Source: Paenibacillus_E sp964253085 (GTDB taxonomy: Bacteria > Bacillota > Bacilli > Paenibacillales > NBRC-103111). From it: a stretch of 64,000 nt of DNA. The notes under the pieces are model-generated. The model was given only the letters and a program-made list of their open reading frames with translations. It had not been told where the DNA came from and ran no database searches. Where the stretch lies: positions 248,001 through 312,000 of the forward strand of contig NZ_CAXUQH020000001.1 of the NCBI RefSeq assembly GCF_964253085.1, given 5' to 3'. The position numbers and the translations under genes are program-made. Shown piece after piece: positions 29,722-41,165 of this stretch (position 1 is its first letter; every line of letters begins with the position of its first letter).

Positions 29722-29797
29722 GGGGCCATAGCTCAGCTGGGAGAGCGCCTGCCTTGCAAGCAGGAGGTCAGCGGTTCGATCCCGCTTGGCTCCACCA
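29722..29797 (+). tRNA. tRNA-Ala (TGC)
   Basis: 76-nt cloverleaf, anticodon TGC in CTTGCAA, GGTTCGATCCC T-arm, encoded CCA. Confidence 0.96.
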
Positions 29798-29836
29798 AAA
29801 CACATTTTAAGACAGGAATTTCCAAGAAATTTCGAC

Positions 29837-29866
29837 TTGAAATGCAGTGATGAGATGTGATAAAAT
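29837..29866 (+). promoter_or_regulatory. rrn-like promoter directly upstream of 23S
   Basis: TTGAAA (29837-29842), an 18-bp spacer and TAAAAT (29861-29866). GCCGCTGA (29874-29881) follows 8 nt downstream, the same octamer that follows P1 of the 16S unit. A leader like the 16S one comes next (CCTTGAAAACTAGATAACGA, from about 29931), which pairs with the 23S trailer around 32936-32975. Confidence 0.65.
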
Positions 29867-30012
29867 AACTTTCGCCGCTGAAATAGGGCGAAGATAATGG
29901 AATCACAGAAATACGTTGTTCCTTGAAAACTAGATAACGAAACAAAATGTAAAGTAAGAACTTAGGTTGCTTGATCTTCGGATCTTGCAAAATCTTTAAA
30001 TGTTTTTTTCTA

Positions 30013-32929
<2,917 letters not shown>

Positions 32930-33007
32930 AATTCCTAAGTAAATACTTTACGTGAGTTTCGTATCTAGTTTTCAGGGAATACTATTCCTGAATCGTATAT
33001 ATATCTT

Positions 33008-33099
33008 GGAGAGATACCCAAGTGGCTATAAGGGGACCCTCTGCTAAGGGGTTAGACTGCGTAAGTGGTGCGAGGGTTCGAATCCCTCTCTCTCCGCCA
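33008..33099 (+). tRNA. tRNA-Ser (GCT)
   Basis: 92-nt class II tRNA with long variable arm, anticodon GCT in CTGCTAA, encoded CCA. Confidence 0.95.
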
Positions 33100-33126
33100 G
33101 TTCCAAATATATATACACTTTTATGT

Positions 33127-33203
33127 GGCGGCGTAGCTCAGCTGGCTAGAGCGTACGGTTCATACCCGTAAGGTCGGGGGTTCGAGCCCCTCTGCCGCTA
33201 CCA
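33127..33203 (+). tRNA. tRNA-Met (CAT), elongator
   Basis: 77 nt, anticodon CAT in TTCATAC, encoded CCA. There is no triple-G anticodon stem and no position 1-72 mismatch, so it is the elongator rather than the initiator form. Confidence 0.92.
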
Positions 33204-33222
33204 TAAAACCAAAACACCAGAT

Positions 33223-33298
33223 GGAGGCTTAGCTCAGCTGGGAGAGCATCTGCCTTACAAGCAGAGGGTCGGCGGTTCGATCCCGTCAGCCTCCACCA
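33223..33298 (+). tRNA. tRNA-Val (TAC)
   Basis: 76 nt, anticodon TAC in CTTACAA, encoded CCA. Confidence 0.95.
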
Positions 33299-33306
33299 TA
33301 TTTTAC

Positions 33307-33382
<76 letters not shown>

Positions 33383-33408
33383 TTTTTATGGTAAACCTTT
33401 TGTAGCAT

Positions 33409-33485
33409 GGAGCTGTGGTGTAGTGGCCTAACATGCCTGCCTGTCACGCAGGAGACCGCGGGTTCGAATCCCGTCAGCTCCGCCA
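33409..33485 (+). tRNA. tRNA-Asp (GTC)
   Basis: 77 nt, anticodon GTC in CTGTCAC, encoded CCA. Confidence 0.95.
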
Positions 33486-33528
33486 TTTCTTTTACAATTA
33501 ATGTAGGACATGCTATAAATAATCATTT

Positions 33529-33601
<73 letters not shown>

Positions 33602-33645
33602 TTGAGATGGTTGTATTGCTTTGGCAGTACGGGTATCTCGTATCT

Positions 33646-33727
33646 GGAGGCTTAGTGAAGTGGCTAAACACGGCAGACTGTAAATCTGCTCTCTTCGAGT
33701 TCGGTGGTTCGAATCCATCAGCCTCCA
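33646..33727 (+). tRNA. tRNA-Tyr (GTA)
   Basis: 82-nt class II tRNA, anticodon GTA in CTGTAAA; CCA not encoded. Confidence 0.94.
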
Positions 33728-33737
33728 TTTTCCCTAC

Positions 33738-33810
33738 GAGTCATTAGCTCAGTTGGTAGAGCACCTGACTTTTAATCAGGGTGTCGTAGGTTCGAATCCT
33801 ACATGACTCA
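33738..33810 (+). tRNA. tRNA-Lys (TTT)
   Basis: 73 nt, anticodon TTT in CTTTTAA; CCA not encoded. Confidence 0.94.
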
Positions 33811-33830
33811 CTTTTATAAGCAAACGTTCA

Positions 33831-33850
33831 AGACCGTAGGGTCTTTTTTT
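33831..33850 (+). terminator. Terminator of the rRNA/tRNA locus
   Basis: AGACC-GTAG-GGTCT hairpin followed by T7. Confidence 0.85.
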
Positions 33851-33870
33851 GTTTCCATTATATATAGAGA

Positions 33871-33899
33871 AAAGCATCCTGCGATAGGATGCTTTTTTT
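33871..33899. terminator. Second terminator, probably bidirectional
   Basis: AAAGCATCCT-GCGAT-AGGATGCTTT with T7 on the plus strand and an A-run on the other side. It can back up the tRNA terminator and end the minus-strand genes that finish at 33905. Confidence 0.85.
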
Positions 33900-33904
33900 G
33901 CTGT

Positions 33905-34204
33905 TCAGAGCTTGTCTGCGACAGACTGCATTTTTTGTTCCATCGAGGCGGGCTTGTCGCGGCGATCATCGATTTTGATGGACGTGGAAACACGCGCAGC
34001 TCCATGCAAGAAGGGAACCTCGTGGACAGCACGGATGACCTCGAATAAACGGTCTAGGGGGCCTTCCAGGATGGTACCCATGGGTGTCATTTGAAAGCGG
34101 ATATCAGTATGTCGCTCTAATTCTTTATGGAGGTCAGCAACATAGCCACTCAGGCTGGTTGTGGCTGTTCCGATGGGGATGATGGTGAATTCAGCTATTG
34201 CCAT
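33905..34204 (-). CDS. MTH1187-family thiamine-binding-type protein
   Basis: A 99-residue ferredoxin-like-fold protein (IAEFTIIPIGT, YVADLHKEL, FQMTPMGTILEG, VPRVST-like end). The family forms small oligomers and some members bind thiamine or its pyrimidine. ATG 34204 (MAIAEF) is chosen because AAGGAAGGAG precedes it. It follows the GMC oxidoreductase by about 48 nt on the same strand and may be co-transcribed. The real ligand is unknown. Confidence 0.8.
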   Translation of the reverse strand: MAIAEFTIIPIGTATTSLSGYVADLHKELERHTDIRFQMTPMGTILEGPLDRLFEVIRAVHEVPFLHGAARVSTSIKIDDRRDKPASMEQKMQSVADKL

Positions 34205-34252
34205 AGGGACACAGGCTCCTTCCTTTCGTGTACTTGCAGTTAAGGATAACAA

Positions 34253-35815
34253 TCAGGAGCTTGCTAGGTCAATGATGTAATCCGCTGTTCGTGCTGCTAA
34301 GGCCATTACGGTAAGCGTAGGATTGCCTCCACTAGAGGTGACGAATAAGCTAGCATCGCATATGAAAAGGTTCGGTATGTCATGACTTTGACCATAGGAG
34401 TTCACCACCGATGTCTCGGGGTCATTGCCCATCCGGCAACCACCCATTAGATGTTGGGTATCTGGAACGACATAGGAGATTTCCCCACCAGCGGCGCGGA
34501 GGATCAACTTCATATTTTCAACAGCATGATTAAGGAGCTTGAGATCGTTATCGCAGTAATTGAAGGCTAAGGAAGCCATAGGTATGCCATATTCATCTTT
34601 TTCATCAGATAATGCTACGTGATTGTTCCAGTTAGGGAGTACCTCTCCGACCATTTTGAGACGACCATAGAAGTTGTAATCCTCCATAACTTGTCTGAAG
34701 GACGAGCCCCATAACGGAGCCTCAGTGGCCTTGCGAATGCCTTCTGCCATCTCAATAGGCCGTGAACCGTGAGAGTGAATGGTATACCCGCGGACAAAGC
34801 CTCTGCGTGGATCTGTCTCATAGAAATCTTGGGTAGATGCGAGCACAGGTGTTCCTTTGTACAATCGGACTTCCTCTTCAAATTTGGCATAAACGTCGTT
34901 GCTGCTATGCGTCATAATCGCTCTGCCTACCCATCCGCTGGAATTGGCTAATCCATCGGGGAACTGTGGTGTGGCGGAGTGCAGAAGCAAACGAGGTGTT
35001 TCAACCACATGTGAGCAGAGGATAACGGTTTTGGCCCGTTGCCGATAGGTTGTGCCTTCGTGAACGAAGAGAACCCCGCAAGCATGTCCATAATCATTAA
35101 CTTCGATTTGAGTGACTCTGCAGTCTGCTAGAATCTCTGCTCCAGCTTGAACGGCTTTAGGGATATGTACGGTCAATGTGCTAAATTTTGCATTAGGCAT
35201 GCAGCCTTGAAGGCAGAAACCACGATTCGTGCAGGCAGAACGCCCTTCCAAAGGCGTAGATAGGATCGCTAATGGTGTAGGCGCTGATTGAATACCAAGG
35301 GATTTGCAACCTTTGTGAAATAAGACGGCATTGGGGCTTAGGGAATCAAGCTCTGGAAAAGGATAGGGCCCCTGAAAGTTTCCCCAAGGGAAATGCTTCG
35401 GGCCTGATACGGAGATTTCTTTTTCGATTCTCGTATAGTACGGCTCCAAGTCTTTGTAATGAATCGGCCAATCTTCTCCAACGCCATCAATGGCCTTCGT
35501 TTTGAAATCAGATTCATGAAATCGCAGAAAAACGCCCGTAAAGTTCTGGGTGCCACCGCCAATCCCTTTTCCAGATAGATGCTTTCCAGTAACGAATGGC
35601 AGGGGAGCATCAACGAGGCGTGTATCCTCCCAAGCTAGGCGCTTCATACTGAGTTCATCACTTGCAAAATCCTTCTCAGGATTGCGCCAGGGCCCCGCAT
35701 CAATTACAACCACTCCGAGTCCGGCTTCGCTGAGTTCTTTGGCTAGAACGCCTCCAGCAGCACCTGCCCCTACGATGACAATGTCTACGGTTTCATCTTC
35801 ATAACGCCACTTCAT
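34253..35815 (-). CDS. GMC-family FAD oxidoreductase, gluconate 2-dehydrogenase-like large subunit
   Basis: A 520-residue flavoprotein of the glucose-methanol-choline family. The FAD motif GAGAAGG is at 16-22 and GIGGGTQNFTGV is the second FAD contact. The substrate-domain end HLMGGCRMG and SSGGNPTLT carry the conserved catalytic region. It has no signal peptide. It overlaps the small subunit gene by 4 nt, so the two form a complex. No cytochrome c subunit follows, unlike the membrane gluconate dehydrogenases. Substrate not predictable; a sugar or sugar acid is likely. Confidence 0.85.
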   Translation of the reverse strand: MKWRYEDETVDIVIVGAGAAGGVLAKELSEAGLGVVVIDAGPWRNPEKDFASDELSMKRLAWEDTRLVDAPLPFVTGKHLSGKGIGGGTQNFTGVFLRFHESDFKTKAIDGVGEDWPIHYKDLEPYYTRIEKEISVSGPKHFPWGNFQGPYPFPELDSLSPNAVLFHKGCKSLGIQSAPTPLAILSTPLEGRSACTNRGFCLQGCMPNAKFSTLTVHIPKAVQAGAEILADCRVTQIEVNDYGHACGVLFVHEGTTYRQRAKTVILCSHVVETPRLLLHSATPQFPDGLANSSGWVGRAIMTHSSNDVYAKFEEEVRLYKGTPVLASTQDFYETDPRRGFVRGYTIHSHGSRPIEMAEGIRKATEAPLWGSSFRQVMEDYNFYGRLKMVGEVLPNWNNHVALSDEKDEYGIPMASLAFNYCDNDLKLLNHAVENMKLILRAAGGEISYVVPDTQHLMGGCRMGNDPETSVVNSYGQSHDIPNLFICDASLFVTSSGGNPTLTVMALAARTADYIIDLASS

Positions 35816-36408
35816 GATCGTTTCGCAGCCTCCCAGGACTCTAGTTGGTCAGGACTATGGAGGGTATATCCACGAGGATAAGCAGGTCCTCCAAACCCAA
35901 TTTCAGACCAAACCAAAGGATGAGCATAGTAGGCTTCAATGCTGAGTTGAAAAAGTTTCTGAAATAAGATTTTTTGGGGAATGCCATCCCAATTTTTTGT
36001 AGGTGGATAGCTATCATTGTTAATTTGAAGCATAATGCTTCGTTGGTTCATTTCATCTAACTCAAAGAATGGCTGACTGTTCGCCAACCATCCCGTTTCA
36101 TCAATCGCTTTGAGTCCTTGACGTAAAAGTAGTCGAATCGGAGGTGTGCCCACTTCCCGTTGTCCTTCGCCTATATTTTCAGATAATACCTGATCGACAT
36201 GGTTAATGACGTATTGAATGATTTCTCCGCGATGATCGTCCATAAGAAGCGAACACCAAGCACGAAGCGTTTCTGCCTCAATGACTGTTACATATCCGTA
36301 TGAGTGTTCACGAATAAGTCGAGCTTTCACAATAGATCTCGTGTGTAAATCCCATTCACTACTCTCTTCCATGACATCATAGGTTGGATAATGATTATGA
36401 TCTTTCAT
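35812..36408 (-). CDS. Gluconate 2-dehydrogenase subunit 3-like protein
   Basis: A 198-residue partner of the GMC flavoprotein. ATG 36408 (MKDHNHYP) lies 8 nt after GGAGGTGA; the open frame upstream lacks an RBS. Subunit-3 hallmarks are the helical N-half (LRAWCSLLMDD...), ESAxxxFF-like ...QPFFELDEMNQRSIM, and the C-terminal YYAHPLVWSEIGFGGPAYPRGY. The usual Tat signal of this subunit is absent, so the complex is probably cytoplasmic. Confidence 0.82.
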   Translation of the reverse strand: MKDHNHYPTYDVMEESSEWDLHTRSIVKARLIREHSYGYVTVIEAETLRAWCSLLMDDHRGEIIQYVINHVDQVLSENIGEGQREVGTPPIRLLLRQGLKAIDETGWLANSQPFFELDEMNQRSIMLQINNDSYPPTKNWDGIPQKILFQKLFQLSIEAYYAHPLVWSEIGFGGPAYPRGYTLHSPDQLESWEAAKRS

Positions 36409-36673
36409 GCTTGTCACCTCCACAGTTAACGAGAATAAAACCAAAAAGTGCTACTACAATTATTTCCAAATTCACGAAGAATATGAGGATGGCACCTATG
36501 AAGTTGTATTTTTCAAGGAATGAAGGAATTGGCACCAATGCCAAAGTAATGGATGTTAGGAAATATTTTAGGAATGAAAGTCTTTTCATTACCATGGTAA
36601 TCTTGTTGTAGTAACTGAGAAGTTTTCCATTTTAACCAATTCACCTAAGAGAGCACGTACAGGAGGAAATACA
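36409..36673. other. Divergent intergenic region with a 14-nt palindrome
   Basis: This 265-bp region between two divergent genes is AT-rich. It contains the perfect palindrome ATTACCATGGTAAT (36588-36601) and RBS sequences for both sides. No gene is supported. Confidence 0.5.
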
Positions 36674-37525
36674 ATGTTTAAGATTCTTGCACACCGCACG
36701 CTAGGAATAACTGCTGCGATCACGATCGCATTATCAGCAACAACTGCTGTTTCTGCTTATGCCGCAAATGATGATATGGATGCCGTTTCTTTGGCCAAAA
36801 AGTTGGTTGGCGTAGACTACTCCAAAAGTGACGAAACACCATCTGCAGGATTTGATTCATCAGGACTGATCTATTATGTCTATGAAACGTTAAATTACAC
36901 AGTACCTAGAACTTTAGCAGGTCAATTCAACATGAAATCAACGAAAATCACGAAAATAGATAAAGCTGAGCCAGGTGACGTCTTGTTCTTTGGTAGTGGT
37001 TCAAAGCCAACGTTTGCTGGGATCTATGTGGGCCAAGGTAAAATGGTCATGGCATCCCAGAGCAAAGACGAAGTCGTCACTCGCAAGGTAAGTGAGCTTA
37101 AGGGCAGCTTTATTGGCGGAAGAAGTATTCTTTCAGCGAAGGATCGTTTGAAAGCCGAGTTGATCCTAACTGCTCAGAAATATCTTGGAACTCCCTACGT
37201 ATTTGGTGCAAAATATGGGCAAACCAAAACAATGGATTGTTCTTCTTTTACAAAAACTGTGTTTGCTGACTACGGGATTACACTGCCACGTGTTTCTCGC
37301 GATCAGGCTAAGGAAGGCACTTTCGTTAGTAAAAGCAATTTACAAACAGGAGACTTGGTTTTCTTTACAACGCCTGATTCCGGTAAAAAAATTGGACATG
37401 TCGGTATTTATGTTGGTAACGGCATGATGATTCATACGTATGGTGAAGGTGGTGTCAAATTCACCTCGATTAATAAAGAATGGTGGGCAGATCACTACGT
37501 AACTGCTCGCCGCGTAATCAAGTAG
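36674..37525 (+). CDS. Secreted tandem NlpC/P60 protein with a degenerate first domain
   Basis: A 283-residue secreted cell-wall protein. The signal peptide is residues 1-31 (cut after AYA). There are two NlpC/P60 units. The second (about 155-283) is a complete cysteine peptidase with Cys189 (MDCSSF), His242 (IGHVGIYVG) and His254, which would cut peptidoglycan stem peptides. The first (about 36-150) keeps the fold (FDSSGLIYYVYE, PGDVLFF, AGIYVG) but has Ser62 for the catalytic Cys and Phe114 for the His, so it should be inactive and may bind wall peptide. RBS AGGAGG; a terminator follows. Confidence 0.9.
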   Translation: MFKILAHRTLGITAAITIALSATTAVSAYAANDDMDAVSLAKKLVGVDYSKSDETPSAGFDSSGLIYYVYETLNYTVPRTLAGQFNMKSTKITKIDKAEPGDVLFFGSGSKPTFAGIYVGQGKMVMASQSKDEVVTRKVSELKGSFIGGRSILSAKDRLKAELILTAQKYLGTPYVFGAKYGQTKTMDCSSFTKTVFADYGITLPRVSRDQAKEGTFVSKSNLQTGDLVFFTTPDSGKKIGHVGIYVGNGMMIHTYGEGGVKFTSINKEWWADHYVTARRVIK

Positions 37526-37541
37526 AACCTCTTTAATGTAG

Positions 37542-37575
37542 ACCCTCTTGTCAATTATGACAGGAGGGTTCCTTA
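37542..37575 (+). terminator. Terminator after the NlpC/P60 gene
   Basis: ACCCTC..TGTCA-ATTA-TGACA.GAGGGT stem; only a short T-run follows, so strength is uncertain. Confidence 0.6.
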
Positions 37576-37657
37576 CGATTCACAGGAATAGGCAGACATA
37601 TGGTACAATAGAGAGATAAATATAGAAGATGCTATAGGTAATAAGGAGTGAAGGCAG

Positions 37658-38773
37658 ATGATTTGGGAGCATGTCAAAGAGCGATTGGAAGCGGTTTTAC
37701 AGTCGCCAATACAGATAAGCCTGATACCGGATTCCGAATGGCACCAGCTTGTGGAGGATCAGGGAGAAGGTCAAGAAGCATTTAGTCGTAGTGTGATCCG
37801 AGGACAGGAAGTTCTTTTCTTCATTTCACAGGAGCATAAAGAAGTTCGTGTCCTGAAGATAGATGGGAGTAAGTTGTCTATATCAGAACGCAAACTCATC
37901 GAACTTACGATTGAATCTAAACAAACTGTGGAGAAGAAGCAATTCGGCTCTTATCTGTCGGAAGATGAAAGAAAGTCGAATCAATTAAGAGATTGGCTGC
38001 TGCAGCAAATGGAACGCGGTACAGGCCACGCAGAGCTTCCTGATGCGCTTGCTTCACAGTCATCGTTGTATTCAACCAAAATCCCCCTATTGTTGTATGG
38101 GGACTATCCTCAGAACCAGCGTGTCTCCTATACGGAGCTTAAGAAGCTGTTGGAATCTTTTTTTGAAGCGGAGATTATTCTGATTCCTTTACTGGAAAAA
38201 GAATGGTTAATCCTTGCGCCAGAGGTTCTTATTACTAGCGGCAGCGAAGAACGTGATGGGGACGAGGAAGAAAGTGTTGAGCAAACCCTTGATGCACTAG
38301 GCTCAGGCTTGTATGAGATGTTAGCAAATGAATGGGTAGGCGAATGCCATCTAGCGATTGATTTCCCTGTGAAACCGGCGAAGTCTATGTTTGCTACCGT
38401 GCTTAAGCTGCGTGAGACCATTATGCTGGGCCGATCCTTCCATGTAGGCAGCTTTATTCATCTGCGTTGGGAGCTTCGTCTTGAGAAGCTGCTGCACCTT
38501 ATAGAGGAAGAGGAGAAAACCGATTTCCTCGAGCAGGTGCTCCGCGGCACGGATCATGTGCTGGATAGCGAGACGGTAACGACGCTGGAGCATTTCTTTA
38601 CACTAGACTGCAATGTTAGTGAAACGGCGAAGAAACTTTATATTCATCGCAATACACTGCTTTATCGGTTGGACAAGTTCAAGAACGAGACGGGACTGGA
38701 TGTTAGAACGTTTAATCATGCAGTTTTGGTACGACTGGCCTTGCTATTGTACAAAGTAACGAAAAGAAAGTGA
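37658..38773 (+). CDS. PucR/CdaR-type transcriptional regulator
   Basis: A 371-residue protein whose C-terminal 60 residues (FFTLDCNVSETAKKLYIHRNT, then LLYRLDKF...) match the PucR helix-turn-helix domain of sugar-diacid and purine regulators. The N-terminal 300 residues are acidic and carry no clear domain. It sits 112 bp upstream of the MsmX-like ATPase on the same strand and could control it; this is inference. RBS AAGGAG. Confidence 0.78.
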   Translation: MIWEHVKERLEAVLQSPIQISLIPDSEWHQLVEDQGEGQEAFSRSVIRGQEVLFFISQEHKEVRVLKIDGSKLSISERKLIELTIESKQTVEKKQFGSYLSEDERKSNQLRDWLLQQMERGTGHAELPDALASQSSLYSTKIPLLLYGDYPQNQRVSYTELKKLLESFFEAEIILIPLLEKEWLILAPEVLITSGSEERDGDEEESVEQTLDALGSGLYEMLANEWVGECHLAIDFPVKPAKSMFATVLKLRETIMLGRSFHVGSFIHLRWELRLEKLLHLIEEEEKTDFLEQVLRGTDHVLDSETVTTLEHFFTLDCNVSETAKKLYIHRNTLLYRLDKFKNETGLDVRTFNHAVLVRLALLLYKVTKRK

Positions 38774-38885
38774 TTTTTTTGTAGGGATTGTGCATAGTCA
38801 GTCCGCCGTTCGTAGGGTAAGATGTGTATATAGAAATGTTGATAAATAAAGCATTTGAACGATAAATTGTAGGGGGAATGAAATC

Positions 38886-40016
38886 ATGGCAGGCGTACGT
38901 TTAAATCATATCGTTAAAAGATATTCTGGTGCAGAAGAATCAACAGTTAAAGATTTCCACCTTGAAGTTGCTGACAAAGAGTTCGTAGTTCTTGTTGGTG
39001 CATCCGGTTGCGGAAAATCCACAACTCTTCGTATGATCGCAGGTTTAGAGGAAATCACTGAAGGTGAACTTTACATCGGAGACCGCCTTGTAAATGACGT
39101 AGCTCCAAAAGATCGCGATATCGCGATGGTATTCCAATCCTACGCTCTTTATCCGCATATGACTGTTTATCAAAACATGGCATTCGGATTGAAACTTCGT
39201 AAATTCAAAAAAGCTGATATCGATGCTCGCGTTCGCGAAGCAGCGAAAATTCTAGATATCGTTCACTTGCTTGATCGTAAGCCAAAAGCACTTTCTGGTG
39301 GTCAACGTCAACGTGTTGCCTTGGGTCGTGCGATTGTTCGTGAGCCACAAGTATTCTTAATGGATGAGCCGCTTTCCAACTTGGATGCGAAACTTCGTGT
39401 ACAAATGCGTGCGGAAATCACAAAACTTACAAAACGTCTTGGTGTTACAACAATCTACGTAACGCATGACCAAATCGAAGCTATGACAATGGGTGATCGT
39501 ATCGTTGTTATGGATAAAGGTATTATTCAACAAGCTGCTACACCAGAAGAAATCTACAACTTCCCAGTGAACATGTTCGTTGCAGGCTTCATCGGATCTC
39601 CATCCATGAACTTCATGTCCGGAACATTGGTATCTGAAGGTGGCGGTGTATTCTTCAAAGCAGGTACTGTCAATGTTGAAGTTCCAGCTGGTAAAGCACA
39701 AGTTCTAAAAGACAAAGGATTTGTTGGCAAAGAAGTGATTCTGGGAGTTCGTCCAGAAGATATTCACGAAGAGCCAGTATTCTTGGAAGCTTCCCCGAAA
39801 ACAGTATTCAACGTTAACGTTGAATTGACTGAGAACTTGGGTCACGAAATGTACTTGTACTTGAACGGTATCGGCGCTAACACAGTAATCGCGCGTGTTG
39901 ACGGTCGTTCCGGAATCAAAGAAGGTACTAACGTTAAATTGGCACTAGACATGAACAAAGTTCATTTCTTCGATAAAGAATCAACACTTTCCATTTTGGT
40001 TAACCCAAACCTATAG
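38886..40016 (+). CDS. msmX: Multi-sugar ABC transporter ATP-binding protein, MsmX/UgpC-like
   Basis: A 376-residue MalK-type ATPase. Walker A GASGCGKST is at 38-46, the Q-loop MVFQSYALYPHM follows, then the signature LSGGQRQRV, Walker B VFLMDEP, and the H-loop YVTHDQIEA. A C-terminal TOBE/MalK regulatory domain (EVILGVRPEDIH) follows. No permease or binding protein lies beside it, as with B. subtilis MsmX, which energises several sugar importers. Its codons are strongly biased (CGT, GGT, ACA, AAA), as in highly expressed genes. The RBS is AGGGGG and a terminator follows. Confidence 0.9.
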   Translation: MAGVRLNHIVKRYSGAEESTVKDFHLEVADKEFVVLVGASGCGKSTTLRMIAGLEEITEGELYIGDRLVNDVAPKDRDIAMVFQSYALYPHMTVYQNMAFGLKLRKFKKADIDARVREAAKILDIVHLLDRKPKALSGGQRQRVALGRAIVREPQVFLMDEPLSNLDAKLRVQMRAEITKLTKRLGVTTIYVTHDQIEAMTMGDRIVVMDKGIIQQAATPEEIYNFPVNMFVAGFIGSPSMNFMSGTLVSEGGGVFFKAGTVNVEVPAGKAQVLKDKGFVGKEVILGVRPEDIHEEPVFLEASPKTVFNVNVELTENLGHEMYLYLNGIGANTVIARVDGRSGIKEGTNVKLALDMNKVHFFDKESTLSILVNPNL

Positions 40017-40031
40017 GATTGTACTGAAAGG

Positions 40032-40056
40032 CCAGCCGTTATCGGCTGGTTTTTTT
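40032..40056 (+). terminator. Terminator after the sugar ABC ATPase gene
   Basis: CCAGCCG-TTAT-CGGCTGG followed by T7. Confidence 0.92.
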
Positions 40057-40085
40057 GTATATTTCCAGGTTCATGAACACAGTAG

Positions 40086-40114
40086 TTGATTTCAATTAGG
40101 TATTCCATTACGAT
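40086..40114 (+). promoter_or_regulatory. Promoter of the hprK operon
   Basis: TTGATT (40086-40091), a 17-bp spacer and TACGAT (40109-40114), 72 bp before hprK. Confidence 0.55.
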
Positions 40115-40185
40115 GAAACTATTGGAAGCCTGCGTGCAACAAGGGAAGCATATGGTACATAAGCAAATTCGGAGGAGTTAGGACA

Positions 40186-41127
40186 ATGGCCAAAAAGGTA
40201 AAGGTTTCCGAAATGATGGAACAGCTACATATGGAAGTGTTAGCAGGAGAGGGTGGACTGAAGCGTCCGATAACAACTGGTGATCTGTATCGTCCTGGTC
40301 TTGAAATGGCCGGATATTTCAATTACCATCCCAAAGAGCGAATTCAGATGCTTGGTAAAACTGAGATTACGTTTATAGAGATGTTGACGACGGGTGTCCG
40401 GAGAAATCGGGTTGAGCAGCTTTGTGCCCCTGAGGAAACGCCGTGTATTATTGTAACGCGAGGACTGGATGTTCCGGTTGAATTGCTCGAAGAGGCGACA
40501 AAGCGTGATTTGCCGGTGCTGAGGACGCAGCTTTCAACGACGATTTTTGCAAGTCGATTAACGGGCTTTCTTGAAAATAAGCTTGCTCCCAGCACGACGA
40601 TCCATGGTGTACTTGTTGATGTCTACGGGGTAGGTATGTTGATTACCGGTAGCAGTGGAATCGGAAAAAGTGAAACCGCGCTTGAGCTTGTGAAACGAGG
40701 GCATCGACTGATTGCGGATGATGCAGTAGAAATTAGGCAAAATGGTGATAAAGTATTAACAGGTAATGCCCCAGAGTTGATTCGTCATTTACTTGAAATC
40801 CGCGGCGTAGGTATCATTAATGTCATGACGCTATTCGGTGCAGGGGCGATCCGTAATGTGAAGAAAATTTCGGTTGTTGTGAAATTGGAAAATTGGCAGC
40901 AAGAAAAGCAATATGATCGTTTAGGCTTAGATGAGGAGCTAACGCGGATTATCGATACCGATCTGCCTCTAGTTACGATACCTGTTAGACCAGGTCGAAA
41001 CTTAGCCGTCATTGTTGAGGTTGCTGCGATGAATTATCGATTAAAGCGTATGGGTTATAACGCGGCGCTGCAGTTTACGAATAAGCTGACAGAATCGTTA
41101 AATGAAGATTTTGAGGATTTTGATTGA
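40186..41127 (+). CDS. hprK: HPr kinase/phosphorylase
   Basis: A 313-residue bifunctional enzyme that phosphorylates HPr and Crh on Ser46 when glycolytic intermediates are high, starting CcpA-dependent catabolite repression, and removes the phosphate when they are low. Walker A GSSGIGKS is at 155-162, with the catalytic His140 upstream and the signature RGVGIINVMTLFGAGAIR downstream. lgt and ppaX follow as in B. subtilis. The HPr-like target is encoded near 59642. Confidence 0.96.
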   Translation: MAKKVKVSEMMEQLHMEVLAGEGGLKRPITTGDLYRPGLEMAGYFNYHPKERIQMLGKTEITFIEMLTTGVRRNRVEQLCAPEETPCIIVTRGLDVPVELLEEATKRDLPVLRTQLSTTIFASRLTGFLENKLAPSTTIHGVLVDVYGVGMLITGSSGIGKSETALELVKRGHRLIADDAVEIRQNGDKVLTGNAPELIRHLLEIRGVGIINVMTLFGAGAIRNVKKISVVVKLENWQQEKQYDRLGLDEELTRIIDTDLPLVTIPVRPGRNLAVIVEVAAMNYRLKRMGYNAALQFTNKLTESLNEDFEDFD

Positions 41128-41165
41128 GAACCGACGTAAAGTTCACCAAATAAAGGAGTGGAACT

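Noticed and set aside
36588..36601. Palindrome ATTACCATGGTAAT as an operator
   Set aside because: A 14-nt palindrome in AT-rich DNA can arise by chance, and it is not clearly placed on a promoter; kept only as a note in the intergenic feature.
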